In this document: in pieces, positions 26,944 to 38,800 of the stretch
Position numbering within the stretch: the stretch's first letter is position 1
Layout: each line of letters begins with the position of its first letter
Source of the DNA: Balamuthia mandrillaris
Lineage: Eukaryota; Discosea; Longamoebia; Balamuthiidae
DNA: 64,000 nt
NCBI GenBank assembly: GCA_031835245.1
Contig: JAVKOQ010000044.1
Coordinates: 186,001 to 250,000 of the forward strand
Direction: 5' to 3'
Translations under genes and position numbers: made by a program
The notes under the pieces: model-generated
Seen by the model: the letters and a program-made list of their open reading frames with translations, nothing else
Told to the model about the DNA's origin: nothing
Databases searched by the model: none

Positions 26944-29101
26944 TTACGATGTATCCCGATAGTAAGGCGAAGCATCCAACAATCTGAAATGAGACAAACT
27001 GTCCAGCAGCCACAACAATGACAGCGGCCTCCTTCCACACCGTCTTTCTATCTTTTTCACTTCTTCTGTGGAGCAAGTAGGATCGCACAGCACATAAATC
27101 GTTTCATGCCCTTCCTCCTCTTCATGTTCCTCTTTTCTTTTTCTTTTTTCTGAACTTCGTTTTTTGTCGGTGTGGTTGCTTGCCTTCCTCGTTTTTTGCT
27201 TCTTCTGAAGGGAAGAAAGAACCGTTCCTCCTCCGGCTTCAATGATGCTCTCCAGTTCTGTCTTTTTGGGGTTCGGAGGATCAAACTTTCCGGCAAGAAA
27301 AAAGGTTTTGCCATGAAACAGCTTTTTTCTAGTGTTTGTCGCGGAAGTTGAAGAAGAAGAAGAAGAAGAACAAGAAGAACAAGAAGAATTGTTAAGGCGA
27401 GCTTTGGAGGGAGCACCAGTGGCGACCGTATCTCCTCGAATTTCGAACAGGCTCTCCTCCAAAAACTTTTTTTGTTTTGAGCTGTACTCTATCCCTTTTT
27501 TTTTAATGTTAACACAAATAGAACAGCAAAAAGTAGAGACGGGAAGAGAAAGAGAAACGTACAATCCCAATTGACAATCCACACACCACCCTTCAACAGA
27601 GAGAGAAAGTATTTGATAGTGCGACGCATGGTCAGGCTGGAATCAGCCGTTACCAGATGTGTCACTTCCTTAGTGAACTTGTTAACCATTTTTCCTCCTA
27701 GCTTATTACATACTTGTCGCAGTTCCGCCTGTTTGAAATTAAAAAGAATAAAAATTCAGAAAAACAAATACAAAGAGAATAAGGAGAAGATATACCGTCT
27801 TCTTCTTGTCTAACCCGGTGCCGAGTAACACGAACTTGGGAGATGCAGAAGGTTCGGTGACGGAGGCAAATACGGCGGCCGTTGGATACTCATCTTGCGG
27901 CATGACGTCCTTTAACAAAGGTTGATGAGTTTCATTCGTTGGTTGAAGCGCTTTGCGTCCTAGTTTCTCATTATCAACATGGCTTCCCTTTCTCCTCCTT
28001 GTAGTCATTTGGTTGATTTGTTCTTCGTCTTCTGTTTCTTCTTCTTCTTCTTCTTCTTCTTTTTCTTCTGCTGTACATGCGATTGTGCTACTTCTTCTTG
28101 TTATATTCTTATTGCTCATGTTTTCTCGTTTATACCGTTTCGCAGTATTTTCTTTTGCGCTTTCGTTCTCTTTTTCTTCGTCTTCTTCTTCATTTTCCTC
28201 TGCATCTTGCTCTCGTTCTGCTTCCTCTTCTTCCCGTTTGCAACGTCGTTGTCTTTTACTGTTATTACCATTCGACACGTCTTTCAATGGAGCTCTCTTT
28301 GGCCTCCGTTTTGAAGAGGCAGTCGGAGACCGAATAGCAAAGAGAAATGGCGAAGACGAGGTTGTGGGGTCACTGGCATCTGGGTCAGAGGTTAACACGT
28401 CTTGGAGCACTTCTAAGGCGTGTTCGTGCTCATGAACCAAATGAGGATTGACTTCCGTTATATCTTGTGATGAAGGAAAGAGGGCAGAGTCATCGTTGAG
28501 GCCTTGTTCTCGTTGTTTCTCTCTCTTCGCCTTCTTAGTGTTGCTAAGATATCGCTGAAAAGAACGAGCAGAAGAAGAAGAAGAGGAAGCAGCAGCACGA
28601 GAAAGAAGCTGTTGGAGGGTTTCATAGGCAGTGGCGAGGTTGCCAAGGCAATTGTTCTTTTGTAGGGAGCGAGGAAAAGCGGGCACTTGACAGAGAGGGC
28701 AGGCGTTGCGCAGCTTGAGGCCCTCTTTGATGCAGTCGTGACAAAAGGCGTGGTTGCACGGAAGACTAAAAGGATCGTTAAATGTATCTCTGCTGCAGAA
28801 GCAAAACAATAAGCGCGTTAGGAAGCACAGAAGACAACGCACAGAGTGAGAGAATGAAGAAGAGAAGGGAGTGAGAGAGAGAGAGAGAAGCAGAGAAGAA
28901 GAAAAGAAATCAAAAAATGTGGTGAAAGGTCGAGCAACGTGAAACAAACCAAATGGCGCACATGAGCTCTTTGCCGATGGCTGCTACTTGAAACTTTATG
29001 GCAGAGAGTACGTCCTCATTGGCGCCGCCCACTGATTCTTCTCCTTCATCGTCGTCGGCGCCGTGCTCCTGCTCGTCCACTTCAGCCCTGCCCTCCTCCA
29101 T
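26944..29101 (-). CDS. BRCA1/BARD1-like protein: RING finger plus tandem BRCT
   Basis: The protein starts MEEGRAEVDEQEHG at 29101. A C3HC4 RING finger lies at about residues 45-90: CAIC (split by an intron), CNHAFCHDC, CPLC. A long low-complexity middle follows with basic and Glu-rich stretches and KRRPKRAP-like nuclear localisation signals. Near the C-terminus is a BRCT pair: FVLLGTGLDKKK then HLVTADSSLTMRRTIKYFL...GGVWIVNWD and FEIRGD in the first repeat, and KLFHGKTFFLAGKFDPPNP...SLLWLLDSLSHFRLLD in the second. RTIKYFL, WIV and FEIRGD match the BRCA1/BARD1 BRCT closely. Known family role: E3 ubiquitin ligase in homologous-recombination repair, with BRCT binding phospho-peptides. BRCA1 versus BARD1 cannot be decided; no ankyrin repeats lie between RING and BRCT, which favours BRCA1. 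Confidence 0.85.
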
Positions 29102-29394
29102 CTTTCATTATGATTATTTTTTCTATATCCCCTTGTATCCAAACAATGCAAGGAATGCTTGTCATTTTATTGTCGACATATCCATTGAAATTCCATGGGT
29201 TCCCGCCTTTTTTTTCCCAACAAAACCGGTGTTGGCGCCTGCTGCTCCTCGCTTTGTCTCCCTCTTCACCTGTATATATACGATAGACGGAACCATAAGC
29301 ATATGGCTACGGCCATTGAGGAACTTGGCGCTGCGGCCTCGGTTTTTGAGGGCCTCTTTGCCGTTGGTCGGTGCGGTCATGGGCGGCCTTTCCT

Positions 29395-32084
29395 TCAGGC
29401 AACAGGCAGAGACCGAAAATAGTCCAACAAAAGAGAGATCCATTCCTCCTTAGGCAGGTTGTGGCTTTGTTGCTTCTGCTTCTCCTTCTTCTTGTTGTTG
29501 TGGCGCGGCTGCTTCTCTGATCTTGCCTCCGTTGTTGTGGTAATTTCCCCGCTTCTACTCTTCCGCCTGCGTTGCACCTCCTCTTTCAACAACCGCACCG
29601 GCAACGCCAACAAACAATCCGTCTGCGCGCCATGTCGCAAAAGCTCCGCCACAAGATTGTCGCTGGGCTCGTTTGTGAGAATGGCAAGAAGAAGAGGTTT
29701 CTTTCCTTTGACAACGTGATCTGGTTCAGCGCCATGGCAGAGCAACACTCGGACAATTGGCAACGCGGCATCTCCGTGCACTGCCAAAAGTTGAAGGATG
29801 GTCTTTTTCTCTCCTTGTGTGCGGTTCGGATTGGCTCCGCTTTGCAGAAGAACTTCCACGCAATCAAGATGAAGAGAGAGGCACGCGGCTACAAGGGGAC
29901 GAGTGGCAGATGTGATTGCAGCAGAGGACGTGGACGTTACTGGTGCTGTCTCTTCTACGTCGGCTCCATGTTCAACTAAGAGTCTGTTTGAAAAAAAAAA
30001 AGGTATTAAGCGTACTACAACAATTCGAATGGAGAAAAGCTAAAGATACAAAAAGAAAGTAGTCTCTACTTGATAACTTCTGGATAGCCACGATCAGCAG
30101 CACGAGATAACACGGTGTGACCAGTATAATAATACGGGACGTTAACCTTAGCGCCAGCTTGCAACAATAACTGTACAACAGCTGTTATGTGCTTCTGTAA
30201 TACGTACGTTGGAAAAAGAAAACTACGTTCAAAAAAAAGACGAGAGAAGCGCTAAACCTTGTTATTTTTTCCGTTTGATTTAGACCAGCCATCCAAGGCA
30301 CATTGCAAAGGTGTTCTGGTTAAACAAGCAGACTGGTTTGGGTCCCATCCCAATTCCAACAATGTTTTTACTGCGGAAGGGCGCCTAAAACAACACGCTT
30401 CATAATTTTCAAACAAGAACAACAATTCAACAAAACTAAATGGAACAAAATAGAGAAAGAAGGAGGGAGAGGGAGAGAGAGGGAGAGAGAGGGAGAGAGA
30501 GGGAGAGAGCAAACCTGTGTGCAAAGGATTAACGCGTGCGAGATCAATTGCACGAGGACGGTGCTTCTCCAGTAAATGGCGAAGTACTGCAGCATTTCCT
30601 TTGCGTGCTGCCAGATCTATTATTTGAGCCATTTCATAAGAGGAAAGGGGATCAGCAGCAGCTAAACACAAGTCCATCATGTCCACATCGCCTCTTTGAA
30701 CGATCACTTTGAGGGTTTTAAATTGTGTTGTCTGATGCATAGCCCGCAGGTTTCCAGCTGATAGCAGCATGTTGAATATTCGTTTTTGCTTAGCTGGAAC
30801 AAGAGCAGATTGGAAGTATGAAGATAAATTCCAAAGGCAATGAGTAAGGTTGGCAAAAGAAGCGAAACAGAAAGAGAAGAAATAACGAAGCAGAAACAGA
30901 CGAGCAAGAAAAAGAAGCGGAATAAGAACTAGAACAAGACGAAGAGGCACAAGACGAAGACAAAAAGAAAAAAACAGAAAGCAACACGAACAAACGTTTT
31001 ACCCCAACAAGCAACCTCGATAGGCGAGTCAAAAGCAAAAGAAGTGAAGCCTCCACCAAGTCTTCCAAAATAAAACAAAAAGCTACGAAACAGCATGTGC
31101 TCTACAATCCGTTCATAGCTTGTAAAGGGCGCCTTTGCTTCATTCACCTCTTCCTCGTCCTTATTTGCTTCTTTCTCCCTCTCTTCCTCGATTTCGTCCT
31201 CGACTAGGAATTCTTCCGTTATCCAAGTGCGCACTTCAGTAAAAGCCTTCATCTTGAATCCGCCTTGACTCGCTGCTATCAAAGCCGCATTCCATTTTCG
31301 ATACAATTCATTTGGAAGTGCTATTCCATGTTTTTGAATCCACTCATCCTCATCTCCTTCCACAAAATGTTCTGGTTTTATCACAGAAACTTCCAGTCTG
31401 TGGAGAACCGCGCGAAAGAGTTCGTAGTCTCCACTGCCGGCAGTGACAGGCAAGTATGCTGCCATTCTTTGTACTTCTGTCGAGGCATGGAGAAGCTTTT
31501 CGTTGTTCCATAACCACCATGCCGCCCGCTTGCAGCTGTGTTTCACTGCTTTTCTGAAAGGATCGTCGTCCATCCAGTAGTTAAAGTCGTTTGAGTCAAC
31601 AACCGGAGGAACAAAGCTGTTGATGAGGTTGCCAAACTCCAGCTTGAGTGTGTCGAGAAGAGAAACATCATCCAAGTTGACGATGCATCGAAAGAGTGGA
31701 AAGACAAAAGAGGGGGAACGTTGCATCTCTTGCGAAATATACTGTCGAAAGTGCTGAATAAGGTATCGTACGGTGGCCACACTGCCTTGGCCACTATTCT
31801 TCCTTTTGCATGCCCAAGCAAAGAGTTGCATTGGATTAAGAGAAAACGTTCCAGCTTTGTTTGCTTTCTCCGCTTGACGGTGAAGAAGGAGGCTGGAACG
31901 AACTTTGACGGACATACCCGTCGTAACTGCTTGATTGACTAGCAAGGAAGTGCTGCCGCTAGACACCTTTTCCCATTGTTTGCAAAGCCGGATGGCTTCC
32001 AGCCGCCAATCTATAGATGTGTAATGAACTGGTTGGCGAAGGAAGAGAACATCGAAGAAAAGAGACGAGAAGCTAGAAGCGAAG

Positions 32085-32126
<42 letters not shown>

Positions 32127-32950
32127 ACGAAAGGAGAAACCTGAAGGAAGACGGTTGGGAGGACCAAACTCGGTGTGTACGATGTAGCGCCAGAGGGGTT
32201 GGTTGTCGCGAAGAAAGTCTCTGGCAACACAACAGGTCTGTTCCAGCACGAGAAGGCTTTTGACGTCAAGGTATTGCATCACGCTTACCAACAGTTCCAC
32301 CGGGAGAACATCTTCAACACATTGTTTTTTTTTTTGGTTTGTGAGAAAAAAGAAGAGACGAAAAACAAAGATGAAGCAAACCAGTTACCCCAGAAGCAGA
32401 AGAGGTCAGGGTCGTAGTTGTCCTCATAGTTGTGGCAGGGCTTTTGAAGGTTCACAACAGCAGTCCACGGCCAGCCCCGTCTTTGCAATGCCCTTCGGCG
32501 GTCGATCCACGCCTGCTTCTGTTTTAGTTGTTGCTCCTTCCGCGCTGCCTCCAGGTAGTTTGTGGCTTGCTCTCTCCGTGCTTGGGCGGAGGCAACTTCA
32601 TCTTCTCCTTCCTCTTCTTTTGCTTCGGGTAGACGCTCCTTGGTGGTGGTGGTGGTGGTCGGTTGTTGTTGTTGACGTGCTAGAACAGTGGCTGCTTTCC
32701 TTTGGCGTTGCCTCTCCAGTCGGGTCCTGCTCTTCTTGCTGTTGGCTTTCTTCTTCATTTGCGCCGCTACTCTCCTCCTCTTTATTTTTCCCACTGGCAC
32801 AGAAGAAGGGGGGCTTTTTTTTTTTTGGCTGGTTTGTTTTCTATCGCTGAGAGGGAGAGGGAGAGTGCAAGCGGGCAGTGTCCCCCGCTTTGCAACAAGC
32901 TCGATTGGTACTCCCTCCCCAACAGGGATTGTGGGAAGCGGCCCTCCCAT
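29395..32950 (-). CDS. F-box protein with C-terminal ankyrin repeats
   Basis: Minus strand, at least seven exons. The N-terminal exon is basic and Gln/Thr-rich (ARQQQQPTTTTTTKERL) with a coiled-coil-like AARKEQQLKQKQAWIDRRRALQ segment. An F-box follows (about 32310-32160: EDVLPVELLVSVMQYLDVKSL...NQPLWRYIV). The long central exon (about 31980-31005) has helical repeats and an acidic stretch. Ankyrin repeats follow in several small exons: GDVDMMDLCLAAADPL, AVKTLLELGWDPNQSACLTRTPLQCA, TAVVQLLLQAGAKVN, CVEVLLQSGANPN, VRVLLCHGAEPD. F-box proteins link substrates to SCF ubiquitin ligases. The start is uncertain: ATG at 32950 keeps an odd Ser/Pro/Lys leader, while ATG at 32759 (MKKKANSKKSRTR) begins the better-looking sequence. 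Confidence 0.8.
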
Positions 32951-33416
32951 GTGCCATTGCAGGAGCGCTCATGATGGCTTGCACAATGGCCAACGAGGCA
33001 GGCAGGAGCAGCGAAGAGAGTGTTGGAAATTTTCAGTGCGGTGGTCGGGTCTCGAACCGATGTTCCGCGGGTGAAAAACAGCCGAAAAACACCGTGCCGA
33101 CAGTAATAGCTTACAGCTGGGAAGAAAGCGGAAAAAGAAGAAACACCCAAGGTGAAATAAGTGAAAGCCGTAGGCCTTATTTTTGTATCAAAAAAAATAA
33201 TCTCGTAGAGATTACAAGCGAGAGCTTTTCCTCTCTCTCTCTCTCATTGTTATTTTTAGGTCTTTTTTTTTTTCGGTACTGGAAAAAAAAATCCTATTCT
33301 TCTTCTTCCAAAATTTTTTTTGTCTGGTTCGTTCGTTTTAAACCCACCGATCGCAACAGTAACAGCGAACATCAGAGAGCCGAACCTGCAAGCTTGAAAG
33401 AAGCAAACCTTCGAAA
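32951..33416. other. Divergent spacer upstream of the kinase-SH2 gene
   Basis: 466 nt between the F-box/ankyrin gene (-) and the kinase-SH2 gene (+). Contains CT and T tracts (33227-33290). GTCGGGTCTCGAACCGA at about 33044 resembles a reversed tRNA T-arm but does not fold into a tRNA. Nothing else supported. Confidence 0.4.
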
Positions 33417-35513
33417 ATGCAAAAGCTGTTGGCCCTGAAAGCCAAGGCGAAGGAGGAGGCGGCCGCTGCCGCCGTGGCCGCTGCCGCCGCCCGCGGCACC
33501 TCCAACCTCGGCGACAACCTCAACCTCAACATCGACGCCGAGGAGATCGAGCTGCACGAGAAGCTCGGGGACGGCCGCTTCGGCGAGGTCTGGAAGGGCT
33601 CCGTCTACGCCCTGAACGTGGCCGTGAAGATCCCCTACGTGCAGGACCTGGAGGGCGAGGCCCTGGAGCGGTTCAAGCAGCAGCTCTCGGTGATGAACAC
33701 CCCCCACCCCAATACCGTGCTCTACATGGGAGCCTGCAGCGAGCCCGGCCGCTTTCGCATCGTTACCGAGCTGATGGATGGAAACCTTAGAGTACGTTTG
33801 GTCTTTTCTTTCTTTGGGAGGAGGAGGGAGACAAACTCAAACCACTAAAACAAAAAATAACAGAGACTGCTTCGTTCGCACCAACGGCTGAGCCTTTATG
33901 AAAAGATGGACATGGCACGCTGCGCTGCCCTCGCGCTTACATGGTTGCATTGCTTCAGCGATCCACCTATTATTCATGGCAACCTCACAACCTCCAACTT
34001 GCTTTACAACATGGTCCCTTCTTCCTTCCTTCATTCTTCTTCCTTCTTTCTCCTTCTTTCTTCTCCTCTCTCCTCAAAGACTGATTGAAGCTGTTAGTCG
34101 GGAAACAAATTCACCGACATTAAGTTAACTGGCTTTGGTCTCAGTCAGATAAACCAGTCTGACACGCTGCGCTGTCATGCCCCAGAGGTGTTGGGAGGCT
34201 CTCCCGCTGACGAAAAGAGCGATGTCTACAGCTTCGGTTTGGTGCTGTGGGAGTTTTTGACTCACTTGGAGCCGTTCTCTCAGCTCACGAACGAACAGTT
34301 TGTGGAGGTGGTGTTGAACCGCAACGAGAGGCCTCCAATCCCTTCCAACTGCCCTGCTGTTCTGCGTACGCTCATTGAGGAGTGTTGGCAACCTGATCCC
34401 AAAAAGAGGTATTCTATCCTCAATTACCAAAGCTCTTCCCCACTCTCTCTCTCTCTCTCTCTGCCTCATTTTCTTCCTTTCTGTTTATGGTGTTTTGTTT
34501 TTCTTTGCTGCTGTATTCGCTGCATGTTGTTTGTTTTGCTCACTCGTTTATCTCGCAAAGACCGAACTTTAAGGAAATAGCCGAACGGATGGACGTAGTG
34601 GTAGTTCACTCTGCTATCTCTGATGCCGTAGGCAGAAGTTTTTGGGAACGTTATTTTTTGAAAGAGGGAGAAGTGAACAGCAAAACATTTTTCCGGAAGC
34701 TATACAGGTAACGCTACTTATTCTCTTCTTTGACTCGTCTTTGCCCTTTCTTCTTCTGCTAATTCTCTTTTGTATTTCTCTTATCTCCTTTCTTGCGTCT
34801 TCTCTCTAGTCACTACCGAAAGCCACTACCTAAAGACACAGCACCAATGGAGGTTATTTCTCCTTACCTCACTCTATTTGGTACCTCTACGGAGCGTCCC
34901 ACAAAGAAACCAGCCAACGAGCTTCGCAACAAAGCGCCTCTCACCAAAGAGGCACTAATGGAGCTGTACAAGTTGAGAGGCTTGAAAGCATTGCTCGTGC
35001 AGTTGGACTCCACGAAGCAAAACTCAGTGGTCAGTGTGGAAAGGTTTGGAAAGATTTTGGAGTGGTTTGGTCCTTTGCTCGAGGACAACTTGGACACATT
35101 CTTGGACCGCGTACGCTTTTTCTTCGCAATGTGTTGTTTGCCCTTTTCTGACCCATAACCACGCATAACAACAAAAAAAGATACACTTGGTCCTCACACA
35201 ACCATGGTTCCACGGCGCCATAGAAACCGCTGAAGCAGAGCGGCGGCTATCAGACCAGCCGCAGGGCACCTTCCTGGTGCGCTTCAGCAACAATCCGGAC
35301 CATCCAGGAGCCTACACCATCTCTCGGGTGACCACCCCTCAGCTCTCCATAGGGCACATCCGCATCACGCATGCTCCTGGCCAGGGCTTCAGCATCAACG
35401 ACGAGCGAGACTATCCCTCGCTGGGAGCGTTGGTGCAGGACCTGCAGAGCGCGGGACATCTGAGAACGGCTTGCTTGGGCTCCAAGTATCTCAGCCTCTT
35501 CAACCTGGAATGA
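33417..35513 (+). CDS. SHK-type kinase-SH2 protein; kinase domain predicted inactive
   Basis: Six exons or so from ATG 33417. An Ala-rich leader, then a tyrosine-kinase-like fold: LGDGRFGEVWKG (glycine loop), VAVKIP (Lys present), catalytic-loop region IIHGNLTTSNLL, LTGFGLSQ where DFG should be, then HAPEV and DVYSFGLVLWEF. HRD has become HGN, the loop Lys is Thr, and the Asp of DFG is Gly. Retained Lys and APE with these losses argue for a pseudokinase. After a linker with helical segments (ALMELYKLRGLKALLVQL) a C-terminal SH2 domain follows (about 35198-35510): WFHGAIETAEAERRL, GTFLVRFS with the phosphotyrosine-binding Arg, HIRIT. Kinase-then-SH2 order is the Dictyostelium SHK layout. The first exon is markedly richer in G+C (codons ending in C or G) than later exons. 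Confidence 0.92.
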
Positions 35514-35893
35514 GATATAGAGACACCCCAGATGGAATGATGAGATTGGGAGAATGAACAACAAAGAGAGAAGGAAGGAAGGATCGTTGCTAAGGAATGA
35601 TCACGCTGAGTGAACTGTGGGGAGAATGAAAGAAAGGTTTTGTAAGCTTAACTTGCTATGGATGGCTTTGGGCGGCACTTCCTCTTCCAGAGCTCTCTTC
35701 TCTCTGAGAGAAAGTGAGAGACCAACAATAAGACTTTACGTCAGTTTTCACCTAAGAAAGAAAGTACTTACATCATTTTTACAGCACAAATCCTGCTGCT
35801 TTTGAGCACCGTGACTTATTTTTTTGTGTAGCAGAGAAGAGAAGGGAGGAAAGAGAGAGAAGGGATCAAATCCTCTCCCACACACACCACAAC
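35514..35893. other. Intergenic spacer before DIS3L
   Basis: 380 nt between two plus-strand genes; purine-rich (GAAGGAAGGA, GAAAGAAAG). It must hold the 3' end of the kinase-SH2 gene and the DIS3L promoter; no clear TATA or other motif seen. Confidence 0.4.
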
Positions 35894-38800
35894 ATGGCCG
35901 ACGACTTGCTTGGGCGGTATGCTGAGGGAGGGGGCTCGCAGCTGATTCCCACCACGCGGGTGTTCTTCAAGAAGACCAAGCGCGGCAAGATCGCGCGCCT
36001 CGTCCGGGAGCACTACCTGCGTTTCAGCAGGGAGGAGGTGGAGAGGGAGCAGCTCTTCCCCGTTTCCATGGCCGTGCGCTCCGCTTTGTTGGGCAGCTTT
36101 TTCCCGCTGCAGAGGCAGGAGGCCGACATCGCTCAAGGGCAGCAACAGGAGGCCACGGCCGAGTTGCTGGCGGAGGGACTGCCGCGTCACTACGTTATTC
36201 CAGATGTGGAGACCACTAAGCATTTCTTGGAGCTGTTTGAGTTTGACCACCGCCTCACTGACATCATATGGCTGGGCACTGTGCTTCATGAGGTCATCTC
36301 TCTTTGCCATCCATTCTCTTTTACTCTGTGCTGTCTTGTGCTGTCATCCTCTCGTCTCCTCAGTTCTCTTGTTCTCGCTCTATGTTGTGCCCTTCTCGCT
36401 TCCCTGCCTTTCTGCTCTCTTGCTGTTCTCTTCTCTTCTCTTCTCTGCTCTGATTCTTGTCCCGTTCTCGCTCTTGCTTTCGCTCTCTGTGCTCTCTTCT
36501 CTTTATTGTGGTTATTGCCCTTCTCCAACTGTAAATGATATGCTGTCTGTTAGATGCGAGAGGCTTCCCAACGAGCATATAACCGCTTAAGGTTTCTCTC
36601 CTGCCGACAATATTTGTCTTCTGAGCACGATGGTTTTTGTTGCTAACTGGCATTGCCTTTAATCAACTGTAGAGCGGTGGTAGGTGATCCACGACACCGT
36701 GGAATGGTGTTCCAAAATGAACACTTCGCAGAAACATGGGTACCTCGGCTCGATACCGAGACTCCAACCCAGCGAAACCAACGAGGTTCTTCTTCTTGCT
36801 TTTGCCACTTTCGTGCTCTCTTATATCTTCCAATGGTTGCTCATTATGCTTTCTCATACAGCTATAAGAAAAGCAGTGGAATGGGTACAGGACTTTATAC
36901 AACGCGAATGGGAGAGAACTACCGTCCTACAACAACAAAACAAAGCCATTCAAGAAATGGAAGCAGGCAACAAAGACGACGGGGAAGTAGAAGTTGAAGA
37001 AGAGGAAGGAAAGGGAGAAAGGAAAAAGAAGCGAAGAGGGAGAAGAGGAAAGAAGAAGCTAACAGCAGATCAAACGCTGACCGTCATGCCGCAAGTCATT
37101 GTGCTAACTCAGTCAAAAGATTTGGTTCTAGTTGAAGAAAAAGGAACGACAGTGGTTGGTGGTTCTTTGATCTCTCAGAACAAAGCAACAGAGTCAAACG
37201 TGAAATGTATGACCTGTCAAGAATATGTGGATAGCTTCTTTGCTGATGATGTACAGTTAAAAGAGCTTTGCGACTCATTGACCCAACTGTTGCTATTGGG
37301 AGAAGACCGGTCCAGTGATAAGGATCTTGCTGGAAAGGGCTATGAAGAGGTTCATTCTACGTTCCTATGCTCTTTCTTCTCTTTACTCTTTTGGGTTTTC
37401 GTTCACATATGTTGATAACATATTGTTGCAGTATCGCGCTGATGATGTGTTGGAAGCAGAGCTCAAATCAGGAGCTATATGGAGAGGAACGTTGAGAGTC
37501 AGCACTCACAACAATGCTGAAGCCTACGTCCGCACAAATGACCATTCAGGCCTATCTTCCGACATTCTCATACAAGGCAAAGCCAACATGAATCGTGCCA
37601 TTCACGGTGATCTCGTTGCGGTGGAACTGTTTCCTCGTGAACGATGGGCTGCTCCTTCTGTGACGTTACGACGACAGGGATCAGGTCAAGGTCAGGACCA
37701 GGAGGAGGCAGGGGTGGAACAAGGAGATGATGCAACAACGACCGGCCGGTCGAGGAAAGTGTTTCCTACGGGCAAAGTGGTTGGCATATTCCAGCGAAAT
37801 TGGCGGCCGTAAGTTCCCTTCTTCCTCTTCGACTTTATGCTATTTTACTCAGTTTTTGTTCTTTTTATCTGCATCAGTTACGTAGTAACATTGCAATTAG
37901 AGCACGGCGAAAACTCGTCTGCTTCAGAAAAACTAGATAAAGAAGATAGTGCAACGTCACAAAGTTCTGCAACACAAGCTGTGTTATGCATACCAATGGA
38001 TTACAAGATCCCTAAGATACGCATCCGTACTCGCAATACCGAGTTTTTGAAAGATCAACGCTTTATTGTAGCTATTGACAGTTGGGAAAAGGATTCCTTG
38101 TATGTTTTTCACTTTCGTTCTTCAGTATTCTTTGATTTCCGTCTTTCATATTCTCATCTCTGCTGAACCTAGCTATCCGAATGGACATTATGTGCTCTCG
38201 TTGGGTCCTATTGGTGACTTGGAAACGGAGACAGCAGCACTGCTAACTGAAAACTCGGTGTCTGCTCCTCCGTTCCCTGCTGCCATCCTGAATTCACTGC
38301 CCTCATTGACTGGCCCCGACGCTTGGGCCGTTACTGAAGAAGATGTGGCTTCTCGGCGTGATATAAGAGGTTCTCTCTACTCTCATCTCTGTATTGTACT
38401 CTTTCTTTTTTCCTCGTATCTGTTATCCAACTTTTTTATCTGTCTGCAATATAGAGTCGCACCGTGTGTATAGCATTGATCCTTTAGGTTGTCAAGACAT
38501 TGATGATGCGTTATCAGTTCGGTTTTTGAACGACGGAAAAATCGAAATTGGCGTTCGTATCCTTTTGCTACTTGCCACAGGGAAAAATGAAAAGTCGAGG
38601 CATCTCGGAACCTTTCTTCTTTATCTCTTTAATCACCATTTCGTGGAAAGAAATATTCTTTAACTCGGTATCAACACGTTAACAGATATTGCCGATGTAA
38701 CACACTTTGTGCCACACAACTCGTTGTTGGATATTGAAGCCAGGGCTCGTGGCACCAGCGTTTATCTTGCTGATCGTCGCTTGGACATGTTGCCATCCGT

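Noticed and set aside
27979-28435. Ser/Phe-rich plus-strand frames over the BRCA1-like gene
   Set aside because: Antisense to Glu/Lys-rich low-complexity coding sequence of the RING-BRCT protein.
29162-29443. 93-codon minus-strand frame between the BRCA1-like and ankyrin genes
   Set aside because: Overlaps the end of the ankyrin gene, no domain, and no splice signals connect it; likely 3'UTR.
33040-33070. tRNA-like T-arm (CGGTTCGAGACCCG on the minus strand)
   Set aside because: The stem pairs only two or three bases, and no D-arm, anticodon arm or acceptor stem could be placed upstream.
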